Notes: generated from the letters alone by a model not told the origin. A stretch of DNA of 64,000 nucleotides from Orientallactaga sibirica (GCA_036365145.1 JAEOAD010000001.1:102334001-102398000), one strand, 5' to 3'. Positions 10,516 through 20,805 are shown, numbered from the stretch's first letter. Numbers and translations: made by a program.

Positions 10516-10637
10516 ACCACACCGTTCGGTGGCCTCCTGTGACACATAAAGGAAGAATATATTAAGGTTTTTGGCCCATGACTTCTCGGTAAAGTTACCA
10601 TTAGCCTGACCACAAACGTTTCTCAGGAAGAAGCTGA

Positions 10638-10745
10638 GGGGCTGGGCATGCAGCTCAGTGGTGAAGAGCACGCCAAGCATGAAAGAAGTCTCTAGATTCC
10701 ATCCCTAGCACCACAAAAAGGAAGAGAAAAGGGGGGGAGGGGAGT
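10638..10745 (+). mobile_element. ID-like SINE
   Basis: GGGGCTGGGCATGCAGCTCA to ATTCCATCCCTAGCACC is a short tRNA-derived ID element, followed by an A/G-rich tail. Confidence 0.75.
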
Positions 10746-10955
10746 GAAGAAGGGGAGAGGAGAAGAAAATTTAGTTTGGTGATGTCTGTGACTAGTATAC
10801 GTCAGTTGATGTATACTCGGCAGGGATACCTGACATTGTCCTTGAACTGGCTTTAGCTACATACATTGAAAGGGAAGGTGGAAAAATAAATAACCCTAGT
10901 CCACTTTATGGCTCAGCAGCCCACAGTGTTTACATAGCTATGAAAGGTCAACAGT

Positions 10956-11114
10956 GGGGCTGGGGAGATGGTTCAGCAGATAAAAAAAGGCACTTGGTTG
11001 CAAAGCCGGTCAGCCCGGGTTTGATTTCTCAGTACCCATGTAGAGCCAGATGCACAAAATGGTGCATGCAGCTGAAGTTCGTTTGCAGTGACAAGAGGTC
11101 CTGATGTGGCCGTA

Positions 11115-11199
<85 letters not shown>

Positions 11200-11218
11200 A
11201 AATATTTAAAAAAATAAA
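10956..11218 (+). mobile_element. SINE-T with long (TC)n and (AAAT)n tail
   Basis: Intact head and body. The 3' pyrimidine run has expanded to about 21 TC units (11118-11159), followed by about 11 TAAA units. Confidence 0.93.
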
Positions 11219-11235
11219 AGGTCCATAGCATGCCC

Positions 11236-11330
11236 AGTGTGCTAGTGGTGCTAGTGCATGTCTGTAATCCTGGCACTTAGTAGCTAAATCATGAGGGGGC
11301 TACATAGTAAGACTGTATTAAACAACAAAA
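11236..11330 (+). mobile_element. Old B1-like fragment
   Basis: GTGCATGTCTGTAATCCTGG and GGCTACATAGTAAGACTGTA match a B1 with a large internal deletion. Confidence 0.6.
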
Positions 11331-11333
11331 CAA

Positions 11334-11512
11334 ACTGGGCGTGGGGGTGCATGCCTTTAATCCTAGCACTCAGGAGGCAGAGGTAGGAGGATCACCATGA
11401 GTTCAAGGTCACCCTGAGACTACATAGTGAATTTCAGGTCAGCCTGAACTAGAGCGAAACCCTACCTTGAAAAACCAACCAAACAAACAAAAAAACAAAA
11501 CAAAAACCCACA
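11334..11512 (+). mobile_element. B1-like SINE
   Basis: Full-length copy with an A-rich (CAAACAAAC) tail. It lies directly behind an older B1 fragment in the same orientation. Confidence 0.93.
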
Positions 11513-11636
11513 AAGGATCCAATGTGACTACCCCTGGAGAAGAATAGGGGCTCCAGTATTTACGGTTGACTGTAGAAACAGGTGAGAAATCTATGTTCAT
11601 GTGTGACTCTAATTTACATTGAAAATTAAGTAAAAT

Positions 11637-11850
11637 GGGGCTGGAGAGATGGCTTAGCGGTTAAGGCACTTGCCTACAAAGCCAAAGGATCCCAGTTTGA
11701 TTCTCCAGGACCCACATAAGCCAGATGCACAAGGGGGCACATGCCTCTGGAGTTCATTTGCAGCAGCTGAGGGCCCTGGCGTGTCCATTTTTTCTCTCTC
11801 TCTATGCCTCTTTTGCTCTCTCAAATAAATAAAATATATTTTTTAAAAAA
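11637..11850 (+). mobile_element. SINE-T
   Basis: Full-length. The B box reads CCAGTTTGATTCTCC, diverged from the common form. Confidence 0.93.
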
Positions 11851-11945
11851 GAAAATTAAGTAAAATCTAAAGCAAAAAGAAAAAGAATGCTATCCAGCCA
11901 CCTGGGAGGGAGGAGTATGGCTATAATCAAGAGAATGGGGACATG

Positions 11946-12278
11946 GAGCTGGGGAGATGACTCAGTGGATAAAATGTGATCATGGGTGTCTGTGTTTGGA
12001 TCCCCAGAACCCACATAAAAGCAGGCCACAGTAGTAGAAGCATTTTGTAATTCCCAGCTCGTCTAGGGCATGATGGGAAACAGAGACTGGAGAACACCCA
12101 GAAGCTCTGGGGCCTGCTAGCCTGGTGAATGCTTCTCAGTGAATAGTGGGAGATCCAGGGAAAGGATGAGGACCAGTATTCATGGCTGTCCTCTGACCTC
12201 CACACTGCACTGTGGCATGCATGTACCTTGTACTTACACGCACGAACACACAGACACACACATACACACACACTCACA
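11946..12278 (+). mobile_element. B4-type composite SINE
   Basis: Head GAGCTGGGGAGATGACTCAG, B1-like middle, CCTCTGACCTCCACACTGCA and a CA-rich tail at 12240-12278. Confidence 0.72.
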
Positions 12279-12458
12279 GAGGGGAAAAAGGCCAGACAAT
12301 GAGAACCTGGGAGCTGGGGATTTCTTGTTACTTATACAAAGTAAAGCTGCCAGAACTTGAACCAGTCCTGGCTCTGGTGACAAGGGCATTAGAATGGTGG
12401 CCTCCCTTGGAACTGATGAGGGGGAAATAAAATGTAGGAGAATTGAAAGAAGAAACAA

Positions 12459-12672
12459 GGGCTGGAGAGATGGCTTCATGCTTAAGGCACTTGCCTGCCA
12501 AGCCTAATGACATGAGTTGGGTTCCTCAGGACCCATGTAGAGCCAGATGCACAAAGTGGCACAAACATCTGGAGTTCGTTTGCAGTGGCTGGAGGCCCTG
12601 ATGCACCCATTCTCTCTGTCTGTTTCTCTTCTATCTCTCTGCTTGCAAATAAATAAATAAAAATATTTTCAA
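12459..12672 (+). mobile_element. SINE-T
   Basis: Full-length, ending in AAATAAATAAATAAA. A B1 follows in the same orientation with no spacer. Confidence 0.93.
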
Positions 12673-12834
12673 AGCCGGGCATGGTGGCGCACGTCTTTAA
12701 TCCCAGCATTCGGGAGGCAGAGGTAGGAGGATCACTGTGAGTTCAAGGCCACCCTGAGACTACATAGTTAATTCCAGGTCAGCCTGGGCCAGAGTGAGAC
12801 CCTACCTCGAAAAACCTATATATATATATATATC
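12673..12834 (+). mobile_element. B1-like SINE with (TA)n tail
   Basis: Close to the consensus for this window (GCCGGGCATGGTGGCGCACG). Its A-rich tail has become (TA)9-10 at 12816-12834. Confidence 0.94.
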
Positions 12835-13057
12835 CTCCCTGAGGTCCTTCTCATCACACAGATGTGAAACAAAGGCGCGTGCTCTTCACCAAAAGGGAAA
12901 GTGTCCACCACAAAGGCAGGGTGTCATTGAGCAATGTGAACTGATGCTCAGGTCACACTTTGAGCACCTGAGACACAGCATCCTGGAGGACAGGGGCAAG
13001 AATATGTCAATACTCTGAGAACAAGTGTACTTTTTTCTGGTTTTGTGTTGTTTTGGT

Positions 13058-13276
13058 CTTTAATTTTTTTTATTTATTTTGTTTATTTATTTATTTGCAA
13101 GAGAGAGAAAGAAAGAGAGAGAGAGAATGGGCACACTAGGGCCTCCAGCAACTGCAAATGAACTCCAGATACATGCGCCCCTTGTGCATCTGGCTTACAC
13201 GGGTCCTGGAGAGTCGAACCCGGATCCTCTGCCTTTGCAGACAAGTGCCTCAACCACCAAGCCATCTCTCCAGCCC
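13058..13276 (-). mobile_element. SINE-T
   Basis: Reversed and full-length, with the TTTATTTATTTATTTGCAAG tail start and the reversed head AAGCCATCTCTCCAGCCC. Confidence 0.93.
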
Positions 13277-13285
13277 TTGTTTTGG

Positions 13286-13508
13286 TTTTTGGTTTTCTGA
13301 GGTAAGGTCTCATTCACTCTAGCCCAGGTTGACCTGGAATTCACTATGTAGTCTCAGGTTGGCCTCGAACTCACAGTCATCCATCCTCCTACCTCTGCCT
13401 CCTGGGTACTGGGATTAAAGGCATAAGAGGATCGCCAAGAGTTCGAGGTCAACCTGGGCTAGACTGAGTGAGACCTTACCACGGAAAACCAAAAAAAAAA
13501 AAAAAAAG
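13286..13508. mobile_element. Fold-back B1 pair (reversed B1 fused to a forward B1 3' half)
   Basis: A reversed B1 (13286-13424) ends at GGGATTAAAGGCAT. It passes at once into a forward B1 3' half (AGAGGATCGCCAAGAGTTCG at 13427, to CCACGGAAAACC then poly(A)). The two halves are complementary over about 70 bases with almost no loop. Confidence 0.85.
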
Positions 13509-13800
13509 TCTCAAGCCAGAGTGTGTTTCTCCAAACCTGCGAGGGACCCACACATCCACACATCAATAGCCCTCAGGCCTCCACCTCTCCCCTAATCCTC
13601 TGCTCCTCAACACTAAGGCATTGTTCCACACTCCCCTCCCCCCCACCCACCCACCCATGAGGTCCCAGTTAAATCCAGAGCTTCCCAGGAAGGAGAACCT
13701 GTATAGCAGGAAGGAAAGGAACTGGACTCCCTCCCTCCCTATCACCAAGCCAGAGTCTCCTTATCAAAACTGCCCCAGAGCCTTGGCCCATGCAGCAGGG
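13509..13800. other. Unique sequence leading into a minisatellite
   Basis: C-rich sequence (a CCCACCCACCCACCC run near 13640). No exon supported. Confidence 0.4.
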
Positions 13801-14087
13801 TCTCCAGCCTGGGCTGCCTGTCCCCCCTCCATGACACTGCCGCCTCCAGAAATGGCTCCTGGTGTCTCCAGCCTGGGCTGCCTGTCCCCCTCCATGACAC
13901 TGCCTCCTCCAGAAATGGTTCCTGGTGTCTCCAGCCTGGGCTGCCTGTCCCCCCTCCATGACACTGCCTCCTCCAGAAATGGTTCCTGGTGTCTCCAGCC
14001 TGGGCTGCCTGTCCCCCCTCCATGACACTGCCTCCTCCAGAAATGGTTCCTCCCATAACCCCTCCATGACACTCTCCTCCAGAAATG
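13801..14087. repeat. 63/64-bp minisatellite, four full units plus one partial
   Basis: Units start with TCTCCAGCCTGGGCTGCCTG at 13801, 13865, 13928 and 13992. A degenerate fifth part retains CCTCCATGACACT and CTCCAGAAATG. One unit has five C residues where the others have six, giving 63 instead of 64 bases. Several frames stay open through it on both strands because of composition. Confidence 0.97.
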
Positions 14088-14096
14088 TGCTGACCT

Positions 14097-14141
14097 CTGG
14101 ATGTTTGGTCTTAGAGTGCTGCCCTGGATGTTTGGTCTTAG
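14097..14141. repeat. Short direct duplication (18 bp, 27-bp period)
   Basis: CTGGATGTTTGGTCTTAG occurs at 14097-14114 and exactly again at 14124-14141, just after the minisatellite. Confidence 0.95.
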
Positions 14142-14374
14142 TCCCTGTCTGAGAGAGTCAGATTACAATAGGGTCAGGGTCAGCTCTCAATTTAGAGGGA
14201 AGATACTTCCTGAGAACAGAAACCCCTCCTACCTGAGACATATTATTTTCTCTGCTGTCCCTTTGTCTTGTAGCTGTCTCCAGATAGTGCATCATCATCA
14301 CAGGGTCACCCCCTTCCATTCTGAATCTTATCTCCCTCTGACTCCTGGGACTCACCCACACTCGTTCTCATCTC

Positions 14375-14490
14375 CCATTTTCTGTCATCTTCACAGTAGC
14401 CTGGGACAGCTATCAGGGACAGACAATGATCTCCATATTAAAGATGAACAAACTGACCCAGAGAAGCAGTGACTCACTGGCTCGCCTGTC
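14375..14490 (-). mobile_element. MIR-like ancient SINE
   Basis: ATTAAAGATGAACAAACTGA followed by CCCAGAGAAGCAGTGACTCA is the complement of the MIR core, diverged. Confidence 0.55.
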
Positions 14491-14529
14491 GGGTCTAGTC
14501 ATCTAACACAGCTGCTGTCTCTGACCCAC

Positions 14530-15000
14530 CCAGCCCGCTGTCCCTACTTACCTTCCTAAAGCTAGATTGGCCGTATTGTTTCCCATTTGGGGTTTTCTGG
14601 CCATTTCCCAATGCCCACTGAGCAAAGAAACCCCACTTAGCCTTTCCCGAGTCCCTGAGTCATTGCTCCCATGTCCCTGCGTAAACCCTACACTATAACC
14701 ACATCAGATCAGCTGCTGTTCCCACCTTAGTTCCTCCACCTCCACTTCAGTAACTGCTCCCAAACTATATCCTCTGCCTGGTATTTTCCCTTCTTTCTCT
14801 GAATGTCAAAGTTGAAAGTATCTACTTATGTCCATGAAATGCGGCCAGCTCCATTGGTCCAGCAAACACGCATCTTTCTCTGTGCATACTAGGTACTGAC
14901 TTTGATTTCCCTCTCCTGGTGCTTTCAGTCCATTCTAGCCTTGTGCAAGTTAGTCTCCTCCTCCTCTCACCCCCAGGCCTGTGCGTACCTTCAGAACCCC
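14530..15000 (+). mobile_element. LINE2-like 3' region, degenerate
   Basis: C/T-rich sequence in the order of the LINE2 3' end: CACCTTAGTTCCTCCACCTC, then CTCTGCCTGGTATTTTCCC. The call rests on style and a few words, so it is weak. Confidence 0.4.
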
Positions 15001-15287
15001 AGACCAGTCAGAATGGCAACTTGGTCGTTTTTGCACTATGATCTTTGGGAAGTAGCTTGACATTTCCTGGTTATCACATGGGGTTGACACCAGCTTTACT
15101 GGGCTGGGTGGGGATTAAGCAAAATACCAAATACCTTCTGGGAGAAAAATGGGAGCAATGTTTATGAAGGGAACCAGTTAGGAGCCACATGTGGTTGGGT
15201 CTGCTAAGCCCAGGAAACTATTGCTCACTTACTTCCTTCTACCCAAACGCCTTAAACCCACTTGGGAGATTAGATTGTTGTGAATTG

Positions 15288-15404
15288 TTTTGAGATAGGA
15301 TCTCACGGTGTAGCTCTAGGTAGCCTGAAACTCATGATTCCTGCCTCCTTCTTCTGAGTGCTGGGAAGACAGGTGTGCACCGCCATGCCCAGCTGTTGTG
15401 GATC
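15288..15404 (-). mobile_element. Old B1-like SINE
   Basis: Reversed: GTTTTGAGATAGGATCTCAC to GTGCACCGCCATGCCCAGCT, clearly more diverged than most B1 copies here. Confidence 0.75.
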
Positions 15405-15424
15405 TTAAAGATCACTATGCCTTG

Positions 15425-15600
15425 GAGTCATAAAGGAACCTGTTGCATCAGAATCCTTTAGGGTGCTTGCTGAAATGCAAATCTCTGGGCCTTACCCTAG
15501 ACTCTCCAAATCAGATTTTCAGGAGTGAGGCCCAGGAACCCATGTTTTCTAAACAGGTTCCTCGGGAGGATTCTGATTCAACAGCTCTGGGCCATAGGAC
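15425..15600 (+). mobile_element. MER5-like DNA transposon fossil (hAT-Charlie class)
   Basis: CTGAAATGCAAATCTCTGGG, CCAAATCAGATTTTCAGGAG and GGAGGATTCTGATTCAACAG follow the MER5A/B order as I remember it. Non-autonomous; no transposase. Confidence 0.75.
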
Positions 15601-16250
15601 ACATGGAGGGAAGATGGGGTAGGGGTATGATGACCTGGCCTTTGATGAGGGGGGATTGGAGAATAATAGCGCCAACAACCAGCACCACTTCTGCTCCCAA
15701 CCCAGCTTCTCTTTGAGCCCTGGCCTCGGGCCAGATATGGGGTTGATCAGAGCCAGATGAGGCTACTAGACTCACCTCTGGCTCTCCAGACATTGGTGCT
15801 CAGCAAATATTTGTTGAACCAACTGAAATCCCCTGGGGCCCCCTCTGACAGGTGATCCAGGGCCCAGCCTGCCGAGCTAGATTCCCAGCCCTGGTTCCTC
15901 TCTCTGGGCCTGGGTGTGGCTGCACAGAGCCAATGGAGACTGCCTGACTGTTCAAAGTGGTGATGTGGGTAGGGAGTGTGGACACAAGGCATGCTGACCC
16001 ACTCACTGGTCCTTAGCCCAGGGAACCATATCCTGAGGAGGGAAAGCTAGTGGTAAAATCTGGGGGACCCTCCTCCACCAACAATAGAGGACAGCAGCCA
16101 GCTTCACTGAGCTGCAACTGGTCTGTCTCAGAACTCTGCCACAGCATCTCTACTGGAGATGAACACACTAGAACATCCAAGAAGGTTTGCAAAGGGCCCA
16201 TGCTCAGGATGTCCTCCAAGCATGTGTGTGTGTGTGTGGGGGGGTACCTG
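15601..16250. other. Unique stretch with a LINE2-like tail
   Basis: 15797-15823 (GGTGCTCAGCAAATATTTGT then TGAACC) matches the LINE2 3' terminus, so part of 15601-15825 may be LINE2. The rest is unrecognised, with no supported exon. Confidence 0.4.
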
Positions 16251-16536
16251 GGCCCCAGGATTTCTTTTTTTAAAAAAAGATTTATTTATTTACTAGAGAC
16301 AAAGAGGGGAAGAGAGAGAGAGAATGGACACGCCAGGGCCTCTAGCCACTGCAAACGAACTCCAGATGCTTGTGCCATCATGTGCATCTGGCTTACACAG
16401 GACCTGGAGAATCAATCCTGGGTCCTTAGGCTTCATAGGCATCTCTCCAGCCCATTTTTTTAAAAGATATTTTTTTATTATTTATTAGAGACAGAGAGGG
16501 AGAGAGAGAGAGTGAGAATGGGGCCCCAGGATTTCT
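16251..16536 (-). mobile_element. Two SINE-T pieces inside one target duplication
   Basis: GGCCCCAGGATTTCT flanks the block exactly at 16251-16265 and 16522-16536. Between them lie a nearly full reversed SINE-T (16266-16455) and a second reversed 3' tail fragment (16456-16521). Confidence 0.9.
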
Positions 16537-16679
16537 GTAAAGCAATGCCAAAGATTCTGCTGTCTGACCTAAATTGCCTGGCTGGCCTCACTTTTCTTCT
16601 CCTTTTGCCCCTCAACGCTTGCAGCCTAATGTTGCCTAGGCATTTAATAATAATAACCACAACTAATAATTAACGAGGC

Positions 16680-17080
16680 CAGATCCTGTGCTCATTGCTG
16701 CGGATGTCGAGGCGGATGCCCTCACCAAGGCCACACAGGCTATTGGGGAAGACAGACTAGTAAGCAATTATAGTGCAGGTTGGCAGGGAAGAGAGGAAGG
16801 AGGCTTTCTGGAGACATGCAGGCTAAGTGGAGGCTGGATGGACAGATGGTAGGGGTGAGCCTGAAGATGATACAGTGGGGACAATGAGGTGCAGAGAGAA
16901 GAGCTTGTACCAAGCCTGAAAGGGAGACAAAGATGGAGTCACCAAGGAGGTTAGGGTTACCTGCCACTAAGGGGGAAGGGATTCCTGGGGAAGAGCCTAG
17001 TGATAAGATAGAAGGAGGGCTACATCGCAGGGGAGTCTAAGCCAAGTTAAGGGCAGTTTGAAAAAACTAGATACGGTTTT
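16680..17080. other. Old repeat-like purine-rich stretch, unnamed
   Basis: TATTGGGGAAGACAGACTAG, GGAGGCTTTCTGGAGACATG and the following purine-rich text resemble the ancient element at 44030-44600. No boundaries are clear. Confidence 0.35.
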
Positions 17081-17082
17081 TG

Positions 17083-17205
17083 CAGGTCTATAATCCCAGC
17101 ACTTGGGAAGTACAGGCAGGAGGAACAGAAGTTCAATGTCATCCTCAGCTACATAGCAAACTGGAGGCCAGCCTGGGTCCCAGCAGACCCTGCTTCCAAA
17201 TAAAA
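17083..17205 (+). mobile_element. Old B1-like SINE
   Basis: TCTATAATCCCAGCACTTGG to CCTGGGTCCCAGCAGACCC. It is diverged and without the lineage-specific 3' signature. Confidence 0.65.
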
Positions 17206-17469
17206 GGAGGCCAGTTTGGATCCTAAGACATGGGATTGGACTTATACTGTGGGTAAGTAGAGGCTGGCTCAAGTCGATCTGTGCTCATTGCTGCTGGAGG
17301 CAGGGACCAGTCAGGAAGCCAGGGAAGTCTCTGGAGGAGAGGCTTAGTGTTGCTGACAATGGAAGGACATGGGTGAATTCAAGAGGTACAGAGGAAGTGG
17401 CACACATTAGACTTAGTGATTCATAGCACAAGAAGCAGAGCAAGGATGTCCACTCTTATGGGCTGAAGC

Positions 17470-18028
17470 ATGTCCCTGTATTAGTCAGCCCTTGCTGCTA
17501 TGATAAATATCTGAGAGGCAGCCGAAAGGGAGGAAGGATTTTTTTTTTTGGACAAAGTATATCTTTCTGTGGCATTCCCCCCAGTAATCACTTCCCCCAA
17601 CTAGGAACACTTTGCAGGGGGAAACGTCCTAGTGGTCTATTCAAAATTGGAGTCTGGGCTGGAGATATGGTTCAATTAAGGCACTTGCCTACAAGGTCTA
17701 ATGACCCAGGTTCAATTCCCCAGTACCCACATAAAGCTAGACACACAAGATGTCTCATGCATTTGGAGTTTATTTGCCATAGCTGGAGGCCCTGGAATGC
17801 CCATTCTCTCTGTCTTTCTTTTTCTCTTTCTCAGTCTCTCTCTTCTTTCTCTTTTCTGCTTGAATTTTTTTTTTTTTTAAGTTTGGGTCTGTCAGTGGAT
17901 CCACTGATGAAGGCAGAGCCCTTCATTGTGATCCAATCATTTCCCAAAGCCCCAATGAGTCAGGGACCTAGATTTCAATACATGAGCCTTCTGGGGAGGG
18001 CTTCATATTCAAGCCATAACATCCCCTC
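17470..18028 (-). mobile_element. MLT1/MST-type ancient MaLR LTR, split by a SINE
   Basis: GTATTAGTCAGCCCTTGCTG on the left, and CCCAAAGCCCCAATGAGTCA with TTCATATTCAAGCCATAACA on the right, are the complement of an MLT1/MST LTR. A SINE-T (17656-17880) interrupts it. Confidence 0.6.
17656..17880 (+). mobile_element. SINE-T inside an ancient LTR
   Basis: GGGCTGGAGATATGGTTCAA lacks a few head bases. The 3' end is CT-rich, then a T-run, so the usual AAATA tail is absent. Confidence 0.88.
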
Positions 18029-18151
18029 AAATTCGCAAGCTGAAGTTCTAATCTGCCACACCTCAAATATGACTATTTGGAAATAGCCTTTAAAGAGCTG
18101 TTTAAATTAAAATGAGGCTCTTAGTGAATTCTGTTATTATTATTATTATTT

Positions 18152-18288
18152 TAGGTCTTTTGACGTAGAGTCTCATTCTAGCCCAGGCTAACCTGGAATT
18201 CACTATGTAGTCTCAGGGTAGCCTTGAACCTATCCTGGCTCTGCCTCCCAAGTGCTGGGATTAAAGGCATGCGTCACCACACCCAGCT
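18152..18288 (-). mobile_element. B1-like SINE inside MLT1
   Basis: Reversed: GGTCTTTTGACGTAGAGTCTC to CACCACACCCAGCTC. Slightly shortened in the middle. Confidence 0.9.
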
Positions 18289-18290
18289 CA

Positions 18291-18478
18291 AAAATATTTT
18301 TATTTATTTATTTGAGAGAGAAAGAATGGGCGCATCAGGGCCTCTTGCTGCTGTAAATGAATTTCACACAGATGTGCCACTTTCTGCATCTGGCTTTATA
18401 CAGGTACCGAGGAGTTGAACCTGGGCCGGCAGGCTTTGTAAGCAAGCACCTGTAAGCATGAAGCCATCTTCCCAAACC
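18291..18478 (-). mobile_element. SINE-T
   Basis: Reversed: TTTATTTATTTATTTGAGAG to AAGCCATCTTCCCAAACC. The head is more diverged than most. Confidence 0.88.
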
Positions 18479-18790
18479 GCTTGTGGGTCCTAACTCAAAC
18501 TGACCGGTATTCCAATAAGTAAAGGAAATGAAGCCACACACAGCAAGAGTAGGAATACGAGTGCAGAGTGAAAAGGCCATGTGGTGACACACTGAGAAAG
18601 AGGCCATTAGCAAACCTTGGGAGGAAGCAACTCTCCAGATCTATTGACCTTGGATTTCCAGCTTCCAAAGAGTGAAGACATGCGCTTCTATTGTTTCATC
18701 CACCCAATCTACGGTCTCACCTCGGCAGCCCTATCAGGCGCACATACCAGCATAGTGCTTGGCTGTCGGCTTGGGTATTGAGCTACGGAA

Positions 18791-19370
18791 AGAGGTTAAA
18801 GGAGGAAACGATGGGCCCCATTGAAACTTGTTTGGTTAGTGCTTGTCCACCAGCTGCACTGGCCACAGGCATGCCTCTCCTGACAGGTGCAGACAGGTGG
18901 TCGTGTAGCAGGATGAAATGGTAGAAAGATTCCTGGAGACCATGGTCTAGGTCTCCTTCCTGTACCTTCCCTGGGTCTCTCTGGAAGACAGGTTTGGCCT
19001 TCTAGGTCCCTGAACAGTTGCCTTCAGAGGCCACTCCTACCACGGTGCTACTGGGACTGTGTGGGTTTCAGCGCCTCGGGGGAAGAAGCTGTTGTTCCTG
19101 GGCCTCCCGTGCAGGATATTAACCAGGAAGGGGACCTAGGCCCCAGGGAGCTCATGAAGGGCAAATAACTTGGAGTTGGCACCAACTCCCTCCACAGGTA
19201 AGCTCCAGCAGGTCCCCAGGCATCCTTGCTTCAGATCCAAGAGGCCCTAAGCAGCGTGTTCACAGTGAGGGCTCAGGGAAAGCCAGTGGCCAGCCAGGAC
19301 CCGCTCCTAATCCTTTCAACCCTTGAATCTTCTTCTCCTCACTGCCCTACAAGCTCCGGGGATAGGGATG
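18791..19370. other. SINE-free stretch, no gene recognised
   Basis: About 0.6 kb with no recognised repeat. No open frame with a recognisable domain. Confidence 0.4.
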
Positions 19371-19510
19371 CCAGACTTAAGGGGAAAGCAAATAGTTACA
19401 TTTGAGTTTCAGGTAAACGTTGAATAATTTCTAAGGTAAGCACGCTCCATTGTAATATTTAGGATGTACTTACACAATTCAGTCTTTATCTGAAACTCAA
19501 ATGTAGAGCA
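19371..19510. mobile_element. Palindromic DNA-transposon fossil (MITE-like)
   Basis: ACATTTGAGTTTCAG (19398-19412) pairs exactly with CTGAAACTCAAATGT (19490-19504). The inner parts are also partly complementary (GAATAATTTCT...TAAG against CTTACACAATTC). It matches a palindromic mammalian DNA element I remember but cannot name. Confidence 0.75.
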
Positions 19511-19514
19511 TTCA

Positions 19515-19630
19515 TGAGTCTCTGAGCCCTCAGTGTGCACTGGATGTGACCAGCTGCCCCAAGCTCCTGCCACCATGCCTTCCCCACCCTCATGGACTGT
19601 GAGAAGGTAGCCAAACCAAGAAGTGGGCCT
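19515..19630 (+). mobile_element. Possible ORR1/MaLR LTR fragment
   Basis: GTGACCAGCTGCCCCAAGCT followed by CTGCCACCATGCCTTCCCC and CATGGACTGTGAG resembles the middle of an ORR1 LTR. The ends are not visible. Confidence 0.45.
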
Positions 19631-20018
19631 TCCCGTGATGTCTGACGACACCTTGGTGCTGGTCTCCTTAGCCTCCAGAATTGTCTTGTGCAGGTGACGA
19701 CAGTCCCTGTGAGGTCACGGGTGCCAGGTTCAGGCCAGGTCTGGAAGACGGCATTTCTCAGCACTCCTCCCTGTCCTCTGGCTCTTGCGTTCTTTCCATT
19801 CTCTCTTTCACACTGTTCCCTGGACCTCCGAGGGGTTGATGACATTTGACAAGTTTTGAGTCTCCTTAATGGTCAGTGTAAACTGCCCAAAAGAAGCTTT
19901 TTGTGTTGGTGGCATAGTGGTGAGCATGGCTGCCTTCCAAAAGCAGCTTTTTAAACCAATGTTTGCATAGCACCTTCTGGTACAATGACAGTTATCCAGC
20001 AGGAAGGAAACCCCCCAT

Positions 20019-20055
20019 AATAATAATAATTATTATTATTATTACTAATATTATT
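20019..20055. repeat. (AAT/ATT)n microsatellite
   Basis: AATAATAATAATTATTATTA is an interrupted palindromic trinucleotide run. Confidence 0.9.
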
Positions 20056-20187
20056 GGTTTTTTGAAGTAAGGTCTCACTCTAGCCCTGGAATTCACTCTG
20101 TATTCTCAGGGTGGCCTCAAACTCTCAGTGATCCTCCTACTTCTGACTCCCAAGTGCTGGAATTAAAGGTGTGCACCACCACACGGG

Positions 20188-20188
<1 letters not shown>
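20056..20188 (-). mobile_element. B1-like SINE
   Basis: Reversed: GGTTTTTTGAAGTAAGGTCT to CACCACCACACGGGC. It lacks the GCCCAGGCTGA block. Confidence 0.88.
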
Positions 20189-20221
<33 letters not shown>

Positions 20222-20364
20222 GTTTTTTGAGGTAAGGTCTTGCTCTAGGCCAGGCTGACCTGGAATTCACTATGTATTCTCAGGGTAAAACCTTGAACTC
20301 ACAGCAATTTCCCCACCTCTGCCTCCCAAATGCTGGGATTAAAGGTGTGTGTCACCATGCCTGG
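20189..20364 (-). mobile_element. B1-like SINE with a 30-base poly(T) end
   Basis: Reversed. The poly(A) tail is an uninterrupted T-run (about 20189-20220), suggesting fairly recent insertion. The body runs to CATGCCTGGCC. Confidence 0.92.
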
Positions 20365-20388
20365 CCCCCCAAAAACTTTTTAAATGTG

Positions 20389-20594
20389 GAGCTGGGGAGA
20401 TGGCTCAGTGGTTGAAGGTACTTGCCTGCAAAGCCTACAGGGCAGGGTTCGATTTCCTAGTACCCACATAAAGCCAAGGTACACAAAGTGGTGCATGTGT
20501 CTGGAGTTTATTTGCAGTGGTTAGAGGACCTGAGGTGCCCATTCTCTCTCACACACACATCTAATAAATAAAAATAAAATATTTTTTTAAAAAT
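20389..20594 (+). mobile_element. SINE-T
   Basis: Full-length with the AAATAAAA tail. Its tail is the target of the next B1. Confidence 0.92.
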
Positions 20595-20602
20595 GAAATT
20601 CA

Positions 20603-20677
20603 TGCCAGGCGTAGTGGTGCATGCCTTTAATCTCAGCACTCAGGAGGCAGGGTAGGAGGATTGACATGAGTTTGAAA

Positions 20678-20749
<72 letters not shown>

Positions 20750-20800
20750 AAAAAAGAAAGAAAGAAAGAGAGAGAGAAGAAAGAAAGAAAGAGAAAGAAA
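20603..20800 (+). mobile_element. B1 5' half with expanded (AAAG)n tail
   Basis: The B1 body stops at GGATTGACATGAGTTTG and continues as about 30 AAAG units (20676-20800). GAAATTCA at 20595-20602 and 20801-20808 flanks the block as a target duplication, so the microsatellite is part of the inserted unit. Confidence 0.85.
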
Positions 20801-20805
20801 GAAAT

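Larger units (their letters stand above)
18035..18790 (+). mobile_element. MLT1-type ancient MaLR LTR, split by B1 and SINE-T
   Basis: CTCAAATATGACTATTTGGA, AAATTAAAATGAGGCTCTTAG, GGCCATGTGGTGACACACTG and CCAGCTTCCAAAGAGTGAAG follow MLT1 order. It has been opened by SINEs at 18152-18478. Confidence 0.65.

Noticed and set aside
13621..14072. Overlapping 102-134 codon frames with repeated residues, looking like a repeat protein
   Set aside because: They are six-frame shadows of the 63/64-bp minisatellite. The unit length breaks any single frame between copies.
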